Counted from the first letter of the stretch, positions 24,550 to 34,328 are shown. The stretch: 64,000 nt of DNA from SG8-30 sp964406445 (GCA_964406445.1 CAYORU010000017.1:1-64000); one strand, 5' to 3'. Program-made: numbers and translations. Notes: a model not told the origin generated them from the letters alone.

Positions 24550-26916
24550 TCAGAAGCTCCGCCGTGCCTCGATCATCCACGTGCGCGGCGCCCCCGGGAT
24601 GACCGTGTTGACCGCGAACAGGCTTGCGAAGCCGATGCCTCCCACGTAGTACGTCTCGTCGAAGGCGTTCTTGACGTGCGCCGCGAACGACCAGCCCGAG
24701 TCCGGATTCTCGAGGGCCACCCGAAGGTTGGCGACGGTGTACTCGGGAATCTCGGTGCCAGGATTCAGAGTGTTGCCGGTGGAGCTGAAGAAGTTCGAGG
24801 TCTGGTGGTAGACGTCGGCCCGCACCGCCAGGTCGAAGCGATCGTTGAGGGGCAGCCTGACGTCGGCATACGCCGCCGCCGACCACTCGGGCGTGTCCGG
24901 ATAGGGCCCGAAGGCGACCGCGGGATTGCCGAGCACCGAGACGACGTTGTCGGTGAACTCCGCGTTGGTGTAGGTCAGGCTGCCGCCGACGCTGAGCCAG
25001 TTCGTCGGCTTGACCTCGCCGTCGAACTCGAAACCGTAGATCTGGGCTTCGGGCACATTGACGGTAATGCCGGCGAGTGCGCCGAAGATCGCCACGTAGT
25101 TCGAGCGCTGGATGTCGTCGATCCACATCTTGTAGGCGGCGAGGTTCAGCCGCACCGGCATTCCGCCGAGTGAGCCGGCGAACTTGGCGCCGGCCTCGAT
25201 GTCGGTCGCGCGCTCCTCCTCGTATTCCGCGCCGCCGTCGTTGCCGAACCCCTCCAGCGGGGGCGCGAAGTAGTTGAAGCCGCCGCTGCGGAAACTGCGG
25301 CGCGACACCAGGTACAGCAGCCACTCGTCGGTCGCCTGGTAGTCCAGGCCCACCGTCCAGCTGAACTGCTTGAACGTGTCCTCGAGCGGGTTGACGAACA
25401 CCGCGCCCGGCGGCGGCGGATTGGCGATGAAGGTGTCGTCCGGGTTGCGCAGGAACTGGACGTCCTCCTCGGAGTAGCGCCCGCCCAGCGTGAAGGACAG
25501 CCCGTCGACGCCCGTCCAGCCGCTGATGTCCAGCGTGCCCTGGGCGTAGATCGCCGCGGTCTCGTTGGAGACCACGCCGTCGTTGATCTGCAGCACCGGC
25601 GGGGCTGCGGGCAGCAGGTCGAACAGCACGCTCAACGAGCGCGTGTCGTCGTCCTCGTCGGAGTAATAGAGGCCCGTCACGTAGGACAGGCCGCCGGCGG
25701 TCTCGCCCGCCAGCTGCAGCTCGGCCGAGAACTGCTCGAGCGTTCCGCCCCGCCCCTCTTCGCCGTTGTCGTCCGCCGGGAAAGGCGTCCCGTCGAACTC
25801 GCTGGCATTGCTCGACCGGATCCGCGTGTAGCCGAGGATGCCGCGCAGCTTGAGGCCTTCCGAGAGCTCGACCGTGGTGACGTTCGAAACCAGCAGGTTC
25901 CTGGCCAGGTGGAAGTTCGGTCCGTCGACGTCCACGGTGTGCGGGCCGCGGGCCTGCTGCTTCTTGATCGAGGCGACCCAGCCCTCGGGATCCGCGCCGG
26001 GATGCGCGGCGAGGAAGGCGTCCCAGGCGCCGGGCCCGAAGGCGGTGTCGACGAGCGGCGAGTAGAGGAAGTTGGCCGGGACGAAGGGGTTGCCCTCGCC
26101 GATCTCGAAGGTCGTGTAGGCGACGCTGCTCAGGTTGTTGCCTTTCGACTCGCCGTAGTCGATGACCAGGTCGTTCGAGAAGGTGTCCGTGGGACGCAGC
26201 GTCAAGCTGAAACGGGCGTTCGCGCGCTGGGTGTTTCCGAGGCGCGACTGGCTGAAGAGGTTGTACTGGTAACCGTCGTGGCTCTGGAAGAAGCCCGCGA
26301 GGCGCACCAGCGCCTTGTCTTCGACCACCGCAAAGTTCACCGCGCCCTCTGCCTTGAACTCGTCGTAGTCGCCCGCCCAGACGCTGAAGTAGCCGCCCGC
26401 CTCGTCCCTGGGGCGGGCCGTCGTCAGCAGCACGGCGCCGCCGGTGGAATTCCGGCCGAAGAGGGTGCCCTGTGGTCCCTTCAGGACCTGGATGGACTCG
26501 AGGTCGTAGAAGGCCGTCGATGCCGAGCCGCCGACCTGGATCTCGTTGAAGTAGGGCAGCACGCTCGGCCGCGAGCTGCTGAAGGAATCGACGGTCTGGC
26601 CGCGGATCGAGTAGTTGAGCTGGTTGGCGCTCTGGCCGGCTTTCACCGTGAGGCCTGCGACCGCGGTCTGCAGATCGAGCTCCGTGACGATCGCCTTGTC
26701 CTGCAGCACCGTCGGGTCGAGCACCGCCACCGCGACCGGCGTGGACTCGAGCGTCGCCTCGCGCCGCTGCGCGGTGACCACCACCTCGTCGAGCGCGGCT
26801 GCGCGCATCGAGGAGCCGCCCTCCTGCGGATCGGGCGCGGGCGCGGCGGCGGCGGCGGCGGCCAGCGCCGCGTGGACGGCCATCGCGCAGGCTGTCTTGA
26901 ACACGAATCTGCTCAT
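24550..26916 (-). CDS. TonB-dependent receptor
   Basis: An outer-membrane active-transport receptor of 788 aa. A signal peptide occupies about residues 1-27, followed by a TonB box-like LDEVVVTAQRRE (about 42-53). The plug domain includes YSIRGQTVDSF, VLKGPQGTLFGRNSTGGAV and the barrel ends in ...MIEARRSF with terminal Phe. No secretin-type signalling domain is present. It resembles the large group of receptors in sphingomonads and Steroidobacter-like bacteria that import hydrophobic organics rather than siderophores. The ATG at 26916 was preferred to one at 26994 because the signal peptide begins there. It is first in the unit receptor - SDR - propeller lipoprotein; a regulon palindrome lies 103 nt upstream. 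Confidence 0.93.
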   Translation of the reverse strand: MSRFVFKTACAMAVHAALAAAAAAAPAPDPQEGGSSMRAAALDEVVVTAQRREATLESTPVAVAVLDPTVLQDKAIVTELDLQTAVAGLTVKAGQSANQLNYSIRGQTVDSFSSSRPSVLPYFNEIQVGGSASTAFYDLESIQVLKGPQGTLFGRNSTGGAVLLTTARPRDEAGGYFSVWAGDYDEFKAEGAVNFAVVEDKALVRLAGFFQSHDGYQYNLFSQSRLGNTQRANARFSLTLRPTDTFSNDLVIDYGESKGNNLSSVAYTTFEIGEGNPFVPANFLYSPLVDTAFGPGAWDAFLAAHPGADPEGWVASIKKQQARGPHTVDVDGPNFHLARNLLVSNVTTVELSEGLKLRGILGYTRIRSSNASEFDGTPFPADDNGEEGRGGTLEQFSAELQLAGETAGGLSYVTGLYYSDEDDDTRSLSVLFDLLPAAPPVLQINDGVVSNETAAIYAQGTLDISGWTGVDGLSFTLGGRYSEEDVQFLRNPDDTFIANPPPPGAVFVNPLEDTFKQFSWTVGLDYQATDEWLLYLVSRRSFRSGGFNYFAPPLEGFGNDGGAEYEEERATDIEAGAKFAGSLGGMPVRLNLAAYKMWIDDIQRSNYVAIFGALAGITVNVPEAQIYGFEFDGEVKPTNWLSVGGSLTYTNAEFTDNVVSVLGNPAVAFGPYPDTPEWSAAAYADVRLPLNDRFDLAVRADVYHQTSNFFSSTGNTLNPGTEIPEYTVANLRVALENPDSGWSFAAHVKNAFDETYYVGGIGFASLFAVNTVIPGAPRTWMIEARRSF

Positions 26917-27018
26917 CGGATGTGCCCCCTGTTCGTGACGGTGCCGGCGTGTCCTGGTCGGTGTCGTCCGACCGCGTTTCCCGGCTGCGGCCATTGACGC
27001 ATGCGGCCACGCATCTTG

Positions 27019-27034
27019 TCAACTACGGTGTTGA
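27019..27034. promoter_or_regulatory. Island operator 3
   Basis: TCAACTACGGTGTTGA, both half-sites perfect. On the minus strand it overlaps a TTGACA (27022-27017) that could be the -35 of the TonB-receptor unit; the -10 (GTCAAT, 26998-26993) is weak. Binding here would block the promoter. Confidence 0.7.
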
Positions 27035-27122
27035 TCTTTTTCACGGCGCTGTTGACGATCAGCATTCCTCGACCCCTGGCCGCAGGCCAGCGGGCCTTCA
27101 GGAGCACCCCTCGTAGCATTGA

Positions 27123-27138
27123 TCAACGTACTTGTTGA
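27123..27138. promoter_or_regulatory. Island operator 4
   Basis: TCAACGTACTTGTTGA, both half-sites perfect. It lies 53 nt upstream of the monooxygenase start and overlaps the -35 of the promoter described next. It is 104 bp centre-to-centre from operator 3 in the same divergent region. Confidence 0.72.
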
Positions 27139-27164
27139 CGACCGGCCGCGGCTCGCCGTACACT
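27135..27164 (+). promoter_or_regulatory. Candidate sigma-70 promoter of the monooxygenase unit
   Basis: TTGACG (27135-27140), an 18-nt spacer and TACACT (27159-27164), 27 nt before the ATG at 27191. The -35 shares bases with operator 4. Confidence 0.5.
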
Positions 27165-27190
27165 GCGGCCGTCACCCGGGGGAGCAGACG

Positions 27191-28816
27191 ATGAAGGAAG
27201 TCGACGTAGTCGTAGTGGGGGCGGGATTCGCGGGCCTGCGGGCCCTCTATACCCTGCGCGGTATGGGTCTCGAGGTCCGCGTGCTGGAGGCCGGCCCGGA
27301 CATCGGCGGCGTCTGGTACTTCAACGGCTACCCCGGCGCGCGCTGCGACGTCGAGAGCTACGACTACTCCTACCGGTTTTCGCCGGAGCTCGAGCAGGAG
27401 TGGCGCTGGTCCGAGCGCTACGCGCAGCAGCCCGAGATCCTGCGCTACATCAACCACGTGTCGGATCGCTTCGATCTGAGGCGCAACATCGAGTTGAACA
27501 CTCGCGTGGTGCGCGCCGAGTACGAAGAAGCCGGCTGCCGCTGGACCGCCACCGCGCAGGATGGCCGCGTGTGGCGCGCGCGGCTGCTGGTGCTCGCGGT
27601 CGGCCAGCTCTCCACCACCAAGCGGCCGGACTACCCCGGCCAGGCCAGCTTCCGCGGCGAGATCTACCACAGCGGCGAGTGGCCGAAGCACCGCGTCGAG
27701 TTCGCGAACAAGCGGGTCGCGATCATCGGCACCGGCTCGTCCGGGATGCAGATGGTGCCGGTGGTCGCCCCGCAGGTGAAGCACCTGACGGTCTTCCAGC
27801 GCACGGCTAACTACAGCGTCCCGGCAGCGAACGCCCCCGTCTCGGACGAGGAAGACCAGCGCGTGAAGGCCAACTACGCGCAGCGCCGCGACCAGGCCCG
27901 CAATTCACCCAGCGGGCTCGGATTCATCCCCAACAAGAAGTCTGCGCTGGAAGCGACCCCCGAGGAGCGCCGGCAGGTGTACGAGGCGGCCTGGAACCGG
28001 CTCGGCTTCGGCTTCGCCCTGGCCTATCACGACATCCTGCTGTCGAAGCCAGCCAACGACACCGCGGCGGAGTTCATCCGCGAGAAGATCGCGCTGGAAG
28101 TCGCCGACCCGGTGCTTCGCGACAAGCTGACGCCGAAGGATCACGCCTTCGGTTCGCGGCGGCCGTCCGTCGACAGCGGCTACTTCCGCACGTTCAACCG
28201 CGACAACGTCAGCCTGGTCGACCTGCGCGCGACGCCGATCCAGGAGTTCACGCCGGAGGGCATCCGGACGACGGACCGGCTCTACGAATTCGACATGGTC
28301 GTGTTCGCGACGGGCTTCGACGTCTTCACCGGCTCGCTGCTCAAGCCCGAGATCGTCGGCCGGGGGGGCGTCACGCTCCGGCAGAAGTGGGAGCACGGCC
28401 CGGTCACCCATCTCGGGGTCGCTACGGCCGGCTTTCCGAACATGTTCATCATCGTCGGGCCCGGCAGCCCGTCGCTGCTCAGCAACGTGCTGGTGTCCAC
28501 GGAGGAGCAGATCGACTGGCTCGCCGGACTGATCGGCCGCATGAAAGACGACGGCGTGACCGAGTTCGAGGTGACGCCCGAGGCGGAGCAGGCCTGGGTG
28601 GCGCACGTCAACGAGCGCGCGCAGGAGACCCTGTACCCCACCGCGAACTCGTTCTACATGGGCTGCGAGATCCCCGGCAAGCCACGCGTGTTCATGCCCT
28701 ACTCGGGCGGCGTGCGCGGTTACCGGCGCATCCTCGAGCAGTGCGCCGCCAAAGGCTACGAGGGCTTCGTGCTGCGTGGTCCCGCCCAGCTCGAGGACCG
28801 ACGCAGCACGGGCTAG
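27191..28816 (+). CDS. Flavin-binding Baeyer-Villiger monooxygenase
   Basis: A cytosolic FAD/NADPH enzyme of 541 aa that inserts an oxygen next to a ketone to give an ester or lactone. The FAD Rossmann motif is VVVGAGFAGLRAL (GxGxxG) at 8-20. The type I fingerprint FxGxxxHxxxWP is complete as FRGEIYHSGEWP at 154-165. The NADPH Rossmann motif is AIIGTGSSGMQ. GGVWYFNGYPGARCD matches the cyclohexanone monooxygenase group. The start at 27191 has GGGGGAG upstream. It is the first gene of a plus-strand pair with an esterase, the classical partner for cleaving the ester product. The ketone substrate is unknown. Confidence 0.95.
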   Translation: MKEVDVVVVGAGFAGLRALYTLRGMGLEVRVLEAGPDIGGVWYFNGYPGARCDVESYDYSYRFSPELEQEWRWSERYAQQPEILRYINHVSDRFDLRRNIELNTRVVRAEYEEAGCRWTATAQDGRVWRARLLVLAVGQLSTTKRPDYPGQASFRGEIYHSGEWPKHRVEFANKRVAIIGTGSSGMQMVPVVAPQVKHLTVFQRTANYSVPAANAPVSDEEDQRVKANYAQRRDQARNSPSGLGFIPNKKSALEATPEERRQVYEAAWNRLGFGFALAYHDILLSKPANDTAAEFIREKIALEVADPVLRDKLTPKDHAFGSRRPSVDSGYFRTFNRDNVSLVDLRATPIQEFTPEGIRTTDRLYEFDMVVFATGFDVFTGSLLKPEIVGRGGVTLRQKWEHGPVTHLGVATAGFPNMFIIVGPGSPSLLSNVLVSTEEQIDWLAGLIGRMKDDGVTEFEVTPEAEQAWVAHVNERAQETLYPTANSFYMGCEIPGKPRVFMPYSGGVRGYRRILEQCAAKGYEGFVLRGPAQLEDRRSTG

Positions 28817-28849
28817 GCGCGCCGGCGCCGACGGGCGGTACCATCGGCC

Positions 28850-29788
28850 ATGGCCGTCGATCCCTGCTTCACTGCCCTGCTCGCCGACCGCCGCAACGAG
28901 CTGCGCCCGCCGCCGCCGCACGTCACCCTCGCCGAGCTGCGCCAGGCGAACCGTGACTTCCTGACCTCCCCCCGGGCCCCGGCAGTGCACGCGGTCGACG
29001 AAGTCATCATTGCCGGTCCGGGCGGCCCGCTCGCCGTGCGTGTCTACCGCCCTTCGGCCGAAACGCCCTTGCCGGCCGCCGCGTTCTTCCACGGCGGGGG
29101 TTTCGTCCTCGGCGACCTCGACACCCACGACTACCTCTGCCGCCGCCTGGCGATCGAGGCCGGCTGTGTGATCGTCGCCACGGACTACCGCCTGGCGCCG
29201 GAGACACGGTACCCCGGCGCGATAGAGGACTGCCACGCTGCCCTCGCCTGGATCGCCGGCAATGGCGCGGCGCTCGGCGTCGACGCCGGCCGGCTGGCCG
29301 TCTGCGGCGACAGCGCCGGCGCAAATCTGGCCGTGGCGACCGCCCTCCTCGCGCGCGGCCGCGGCCCGGCGCTCCGCCACATGGCGCTCCTGTACCCGAT
29401 GGCCGACGCCGCCTGCGACAGCCCCTCGATGAGGGACTTCGCGCGCGGCTATCTGCTGACCGACGCCGCCGTGCGCTGGTTCTGGGAGCAGTACCTGGCC
29501 GACGCCGCGGGACGGACGGATCCCCTCGCCTCCGTGCTCCGCGCCGATCTCGCCGGCCTGCCGCCCACGACGCTCCTCACCGCCGAGTTCGACCCGCTGC
29601 GCGACGAGGGAGAGGCGCTGGCCGCGCGCCTCGACGCGGCGGGCGTGCCAGTCACGGCTACGCGCCACGCAGGCATGATCCACGGCTTCGTCGGGATGCC
29701 GCAGCTGACGCCGGTGGCCGACGTCGCCATCGGCGAGCTCGCCACGGGCCTGTCCAGCGCCTATCGCGTCGGGTGCATCCGCTCGTAG
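28850..29788 (+). CDS. Alpha/beta hydrolase, HSL-type esterase
   Basis: A 312-aa esterase of the hormone-sensitive-lipase family. The oxyanion motif HGGGFVLGDL (about 81-90) and the nucleophile elbow GDSAGANLA (about 154-162) are present; the Asp is in EFDPLRDEG and the His in MIHGFVGMP. No signal peptide. It follows the monooxygenase after 33 nt, so it probably hydrolyses the ester or lactone formed there. Its last 28 nt overlap the end of the convergent MFS gene. Confidence 0.93.
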   Translation: MAVDPCFTALLADRRNELRPPPPHVTLAELRQANRDFLTSPRAPAVHAVDEVIIAGPGGPLAVRVYRPSAETPLPAAAFFHGGGFVLGDLDTHDYLCRRLAIEAGCVIVATDYRLAPETRYPGAIEDCHAALAWIAGNGAALGVDAGRLAVCGDSAGANLAVATALLARGRGPALRHMALLYPMADAACDSPSMRDFARGYLLTDAAVRWFWEQYLADAAGRTDPLASVLRADLAGLPPTTLLTAEFDPLRDEGEALAARLDAAGVPVTATRHAGMIHGFVGMPQLTPVADVAIGELATGLSSAYRVGCIRS

Positions 29789-31113
29789 TCGCGGCGATAG
29801 GAACCGAGCGCGCTGGCGAAGACGGCCGATGCGATCAGCGTGGCGCAGGTCAGCGTCAACGTGAGCGAGGTGCCTACTGCAGCCTCGCTCTCGAACACGT
29901 AGTCGTTGAGCAAGGCCGGCACGAGCGGGCCCAGCGTCAGCCCGCCGAGGTTGGCGACGAACAGGTAGAAGGCCACCGCCTGCCCGCGTACCTGATTGGG
30001 CAGGATCATCTGCAGCGCCGCGTAGAGGCTGCCGGCCGGCATCGCGAGCATCGCAACCCCGGGCAGGAAAAGCGCGAGGGTCAGCAGCGGTGAAGCGTGC
30101 GCCAGCGCGCTTGCGCCGAAGGCCAGGAAGCCGCCGAACGCGCTGATCGCGCCGACCCGCAGCGCGGCGTCACGCCGCCCCGCCCCCAGCCAGCGGTCGG
30201 CGAGACGCCCGCCGAAGTACATGCCGATGCAGCCGCCGAACAGCACCACGAGCCCGAGCCGCGTGCCGGTCTGTTGGGCGGTCCAGCCGTGGACGCGCTG
30301 GAAGAACACCGGCGCCCACAGCATGAACGCGTACAGCGTGATCGCCTGGACCATCTGGCCGAAAGATATGCCGAGGACCGAGCCGGCTCGCTGAGTGAGT
30401 TCGCGGACGGTCGCGCCGATGCCCAGCTGCGCGTGGCCGCCGCTCGCCGACAGCTTCGCGTTCTTGCGCGAAGGCTCCCGAAGCGTCCAGACCCAGAGCG
30501 CCACGAGGAGTCCCGGCAGGCCCACGACGAGGAAGGTGACGCGCCACGACGACATCGGTCCCAGCAGCGGGACGTCGAGTACCGGCGTGTGCGCGACCGC
30601 CTGGATGACGATCCCGCCGACCAGCAGCGCGCTGCCCGCGCCGAGGTAGATGCCCATCGAGTAGGCGCTGAGGGCCGATGCCAGGCGCTCTCTCGGGAAA
30701 GAGTCCGCGATCATCGACACGGCGGCCGGATTGAGCGTCGCTTCACCGAGGCCCACGCCCATGCGGGCGAGGAACAGGCCGGTGAAGTTGCGCGCCATGG
30801 CGCAGGCCGCGGTCGCCAGGCTCCAGAAGGCGATTCCGGCGACGATGATGTTGCGCCGGTTGGAGCGGTCGATGAGCCTGCCGAGCGGCATCCCCATCAG
30901 GGTGTAGAAGACCGAGAACGCGAGGCCGCCGAGCAGACCGATCTGCGTGTCGCTGAGGCCCAGCTCCGCCTTGATCGGCCCGACCAGCAGGCTGAGGATC
31001 TGCCGGTCGATGAACGACAGCGTGTAGCAGACCGTCAGGACGAAGACCAGGTACCAGCCCTGGCTCCGTTCGGCGTCCGCCTGGGGTGCCGATGCCTGCC
31101 CGTTCGTGCGCAC
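29761..31113 (-). CDS. MFS transporter
   Basis: A 450-aa inner-membrane permease with twelve predicted helices. The N-terminal YLVFVLTVCYTLSFIDRQIL, then GRLIDRSNRRNII (loop 2-3 motif), and RMGVGLGEATLNPAAVSMI, match the spinster/hexuronate-like MFS group common in aromatic and terpenoid catabolic clusters. It probably moves an organic acid across the inner membrane after uptake by the TonB receptor. The GTG at 31113 was chosen because longer upstream frames are out of family. It is last in the unit receptor - SDR - MFS. Confidence 0.9.
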   Translation of the reverse strand: MRTNGQASAPQADAERSQGWYLVFVLTVCYTLSFIDRQILSLLVGPIKAELGLSDTQIGLLGGLAFSVFYTLMGMPLGRLIDRSNRRNIIVAGIAFWSLATAACAMARNFTGLFLARMGVGLGEATLNPAAVSMIADSFPRERLASALSAYSMGIYLGAGSALLVGGIVIQAVAHTPVLDVPLLGPMSSWRVTFLVVGLPGLLVALWVWTLREPSRKNAKLSASGGHAQLGIGATVRELTQRAGSVLGISFGQMVQAITLYAFMLWAPVFFQRVHGWTAQQTGTRLGLVVLFGGCIGMYFGGRLADRWLGAGRRDAALRVGAISAFGGFLAFGASALAHASPLLTLALFLPGVAMLAMPAGSLYAALQMILPNQVRGQAVAFYLFVANLGGLTLGPLVPALLNDYVFESEAAVGTSLTLTLTCATLIASAVFASALGSYRRDYERMHPTR

Positions 31114-31133
31114 GCCGCGTCCCTGCTTGCCGC

Positions 31134-31937
31134 TCAGCGAAGCGTGCCGTAGCCGCCGCAGACCGGAATGATCGCTCCAGTGACGTTCGCGGAGGCCCGC
31201 GAAGCGAGGTAGATCGCAACCCCGGCCATGTCGTCGTCCGTGCCGAGCCGGCCAGTGGCTGTCTCCTTGACGAGGGCGTCGCCCTGCTCGGCGATGGTCG
31301 CCGCCATCATCCTGCTCGGGAAGGGTCCCGGCGCGATCGCGTTGACGATGACGTGGTCGGGGCCGAGCCGCTTGGCGAGGTGGCGGGTGAGGTGGTGAAC
31401 CGCCGCCTTGCTCGCCGAGTAGGCGTAAGACTCCCAGGGTGGCGCGACGTCCCCGTGGACCGAGCCGATGTTGACGATGCGGGCGGGATCCTCGGCGGAG
31501 CCTGCGGCCCGCAGCTCCGGCAGCAGCGCCACGCTCAGGTGGAAGATCCCCTTGACGTTGATGCCGAAGACCTTGTCCCAACCGGACTCCGGATACTCGG
31601 CGATCGGCGCTCCCCAGGTCGCCCCAGCCGCGTTGACCAGGACGTGGAGCTTCGACTCCTGCGCCCTGAAGTCCGCCGCGATCTTGCCGCAGCCGTCCTT
31701 CGAGCCGACGTCGCCGGGCAGTGGCCGGCACTCGCCGTGGGCCGACAGGGCCTTGGCGAGCTGTTCGCAGGCCGGCGCCTTGCGCGAGTTCACGTAGGTG
31801 CGTGCGCCTGCGTTGACGAAGGCGGTGGCGATCATCTGGCCGATGCCGCTGGTCGCGCCGGTGACGATCGCCACCTTGCCGGCGAGCGAGAACAGTCGGT
31901 CGAGGTAGGCGGCGTCGGCCTGGGGCTGTTGGCTCAT
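31134..31937 (-). CDS. SDR family oxidoreductase
   Basis: A short-chain dehydrogenase of 267 aa with a ~15-residue N-terminal extension. The cofactor loop is IVTGATSGIGQMIA, followed by NAAGATWG (in place of NNAG), the catalytic Ser in NIGSVHGDVA, and YSASK (YxxxK). NSRKAPACEQ after beta-2 (Ser-Arg) suggests NADP(H). It lies between the second TonB receptor (16-nt gap) and the MFS gene (20-nt gap), within one operon. Confidence 0.92.
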   Translation of the reverse strand: MSQQPQADAAYLDRLFSLAGKVAIVTGATSGIGQMIATAFVNAGARTYVNSRKAPACEQLAKALSAHGECRPLPGDVGSKDGCGKIAADFRAQESKLHVLVNAAGATWGAPIAEYPESGWDKVFGINVKGIFHLSVALLPELRAAGSAEDPARIVNIGSVHGDVAPPWESYAYSASKAAVHHLTRHLAKRLGPDHVIVNAIAPGPFPSRMMAATIAEQGDALVKETATGRLGTDDDMAGVAIYLASRASANVTGAIIPVCGGYGTLR

Positions 31938-31953
31938 CTTCGGTTCCTCGCGG

Positions 31954-34185
31954 TCAGAAGTCGTAGGTCAGCTCGATGCCGTAGGTGCGAGGCGGCGTCA
32001 GCCACATCGTCCGCGAGCCGATCGAGGTGTTGTCGAAGCCGAAGTTGAAGTAGACCTCGTCGGTCAGGTTGCGGCCGTAGGCCGCGACCGAAAGGTTCCG
32101 GCTCGCGTTGCGGAAGGTGACGCTGGCGTCGACGAGTTCGTAGGACTTCAGCGGCAGGAAGTTGAAGTCGTCCGCGAAGGTCTCGCTGCGGTACGAGTAA
32201 GCCGCGCGCCACGACAGGCTGCCGAGCGCCGCCAGAGGGTGCTCGTAGGTCAGCGCCGTCGAGAAGGTGTCCTCGGGAACCATCTGAAGCTTGAAGGTGC
32301 TGGCCGGCCTGCCCCGTGCCAGCTCGAGGTACCGTGCCTGGTCGTAGCCCGCGTCGACATAGCCGTAGCTCACCTCGAGCTTGAGCTGTTCGGTCAGCAG
32401 GGCCTGCAGGTCGATCTCGTAGCCCTCCATGGTCGCACTGGCCGCGTTGAAGATCGTCTGCACGCCGGACTGGTTGTTGGCGGAGCGCTGCAGGTCGTCG
32501 TACTTGTTGTGGAACAGCGCCACGTTCAGCCGCAGGCGGCGGTCGAACCACTCCGACTTCATGCCGAGCTCGTAGGCGTCGACGGTCTCCTCGTCGTAGG
32601 GGCCCGGCGTCGACAGCGGGTTGCTCGGATTGGTCACGATGGACGTGTCCGAGAAGCGGACGTTGTAGCCGCCGCTGCGGAAACCGCGGGAGAACGAGGC
32701 GTAGGTCATCAGGCTGTCCGTCGCCTGCCAGGCGAGCGCCACGCGCGGGCTGAAGTTGCTCCAGTCCTTCTTGTCGCGGAAGGCCGGGCGGCAGTCGTTC
32801 ATGGCCGCGCGGCCTTCCAGCGGGTTCAATGGCCGGTTGGCGCAGTCGCCGGTCGCCGTCGGATCGCCGATGACGCCGATCGCGGCCTCCTTTTCCTCGG
32901 TGGAGTAGCGGCCGCCGAGCGTCAGGGTCCAGTCCTCGGCGAAGCGCCAGTCCGCCTGGGCGAACAGGCCGCTGGTGAAGTGGTCGATCGAGGAGACTGC
33001 GCGGCGGTCGACGGCGTCGACCAGCAGGCGCCGTTCACGGTACGTGTAGTCCTGCTGGAACAGGTTGAAACCGGCGGTCAGGGTGACGCTCTCGGCGACG
33101 TCGCCGGCCCAGCGAAGCTCGACGCTCTGCTGGTCCTGCTCGAGGCCCGAGCCGTCGCCGAACTCGAAGCGGACCGTGTTCGGCGCGCCGTCGACGTCGC
33201 CGAAGGAACTCTGGTCGATCTCGCGGTAGCCTAGGATGCCGGTCAGCTGCCCGCCCCAGAGGTCCCAGTTCGCCTCGAGCGTGACGCTCGACCACTCGAG
33301 GTCGCTGCGGCCCTTGGTCGTCTGGCGCGTGCTGTGGTCCGCGTAGGGATCGATGCTGACGCCGAACAGGTAGAAATTGCGGGCCGATGGGCCGTCGCCC
33401 GAGGCATCGCCGTATTCGCCGATCAGCGTGGCATCGAAGGCGTCGCCGCGGAAAGCGAGGGCCGGACGCACGATGAGCGTCTCCAGCGCGCCCTGGTAGC
33501 CGCCGAGCGAGCGGTTCGGGTAGAGGCCGTCGCGATCACGGTACAGCACGGCCAGCTTGCCGGACCACTGCTCGCTGAACGGCCCGGTGATGCGGGCGCT
33601 CAGCTCGCGGAGGTTGCGGTTGCCGCCGCCGAGCCGGACGCTTCCACCGAACTCCTCGGAGGGCCTGGTGGTCCGCATGACCACCGCGCCGCCGGTGACG
33701 TTGCGCCCGAAGAGCGTACCCTGCGGGCCGCGCAGGACCTCGACGGATTCGATGTCGAACAGCTCGGTGACGACGCCGTAGATCAGGCCGAACGGAACGC
33801 CGTCCATCACTACGCCGACCGCGGGGTCAGAGGACGGGATGCTCTGCCCGGCCGTACCCATGCCGCGGATGATGAAGTTGGCGACACCCGGCACCGTGCC
33901 CTGCGGAGACAGGTTGACGTTTGGGGCCGTGAGGCCGACGTCGACCAGCGTCGAGGAGAACATCTCGTCGATCGCATCCCCGGAGTAGCCGGTGACGGCG
34001 ATCGGCACGACCTGTGCGTTCTCGGCAGAGGACTTTTTCTGGGCCGTGACGAGAACCTCGTCGAGCAGGTTCGGGCCCTGCACCGATTGGGCCGAGACCA
34101 CGGCCGACGGGCCTGCAAGCGCCATGGCGACAGCGAGTCTCAGGCCGGCGCCGCGCTCGGCGACAGGGCGGATAAGCATGCGCAT
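31954..34185 (-). CDS. TonB-dependent receptor
   Basis: A second outer-membrane receptor of 743 aa. The signal peptide is about residues 1-32, followed by LLDEVLVTAQKKS (TonB box-like). The plug contains NFIIRGMGTAGQSIPSSDPA and VLRGPQGTLFGRNVTGGAV. The barrel ends YGIELTYDF with terminal Phe. I chose the ATG at 34185 with AGAGG upstream; the open frame reaches 34329 but crosses the promoter and operators. It heads the unit receptor - SDR - MFS. Sharing the plug motif with the other receptor but little elsewhere, it may take up a different form of the substrate. Confidence 0.93.
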   Translation of the reverse strand: MRMLIRPVAERGAGLRLAVAMALAGPSAVVSAQSVQGPNLLDEVLVTAQKKSSAENAQVVPIAVTGYSGDAIDEMFSSTLVDVGLTAPNVNLSPQGTVPGVANFIIRGMGTAGQSIPSSDPAVGVVMDGVPFGLIYGVVTELFDIESVEVLRGPQGTLFGRNVTGGAVVMRTTRPSEEFGGSVRLGGGNRNLRELSARITGPFSEQWSGKLAVLYRDRDGLYPNRSLGGYQGALETLIVRPALAFRGDAFDATLIGEYGDASGDGPSARNFYLFGVSIDPYADHSTRQTTKGRSDLEWSSVTLEANWDLWGGQLTGILGYREIDQSSFGDVDGAPNTVRFEFGDGSGLEQDQQSVELRWAGDVAESVTLTAGFNLFQQDYTYRERRLLVDAVDRRAVSSIDHFTSGLFAQADWRFAEDWTLTLGGRYSTEEKEAAIGVIGDPTATGDCANRPLNPLEGRAAMNDCRPAFRDKKDWSNFSPRVALAWQATDSLMTYASFSRGFRSGGYNVRFSDTSIVTNPSNPLSTPGPYDEETVDAYELGMKSEWFDRRLRLNVALFHNKYDDLQRSANNQSGVQTIFNAASATMEGYEIDLQALLTEQLKLEVSYGYVDAGYDQARYLELARGRPASTFKLQMVPEDTFSTALTYEHPLAALGSLSWRAAYSYRSETFADDFNFLPLKSYELVDASVTFRNASRNLSVAAYGRNLTDEVYFNFGFDNTSIGSRTMWLTPPRTYGIELTYDF

Positions 34186-34309
34186 CGATGCAACCTCTGC
34201 GTGAATACATCTGAATTCCGACGCGGCGGGGCCGCGCCACCCCCTTCGATCACGCAGGGCGCCTCCGGCGCGCCTTGCGCTCCCGCCGACTCCGGACGAG
34301 CGACAGGAA

Positions 34310-34325
34310 TCAACAAAAATGTTGA
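34310..34325. promoter_or_regulatory. Island operator 5
   Basis: TCAACAAAAATGTTGA, both half-sites perfect. It lies just downstream of the -10 box of the TonB-receptor promoter, near the expected transcription start. Confidence 0.72.
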
Positions 34326-34328
34326 TCA

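Noticed and set aside
27040..27055. TTCAC-N6-GTTGA next to operator 3
   Set aside because: Only one half-site fits; listed as background, although a weak auxiliary site is possible.
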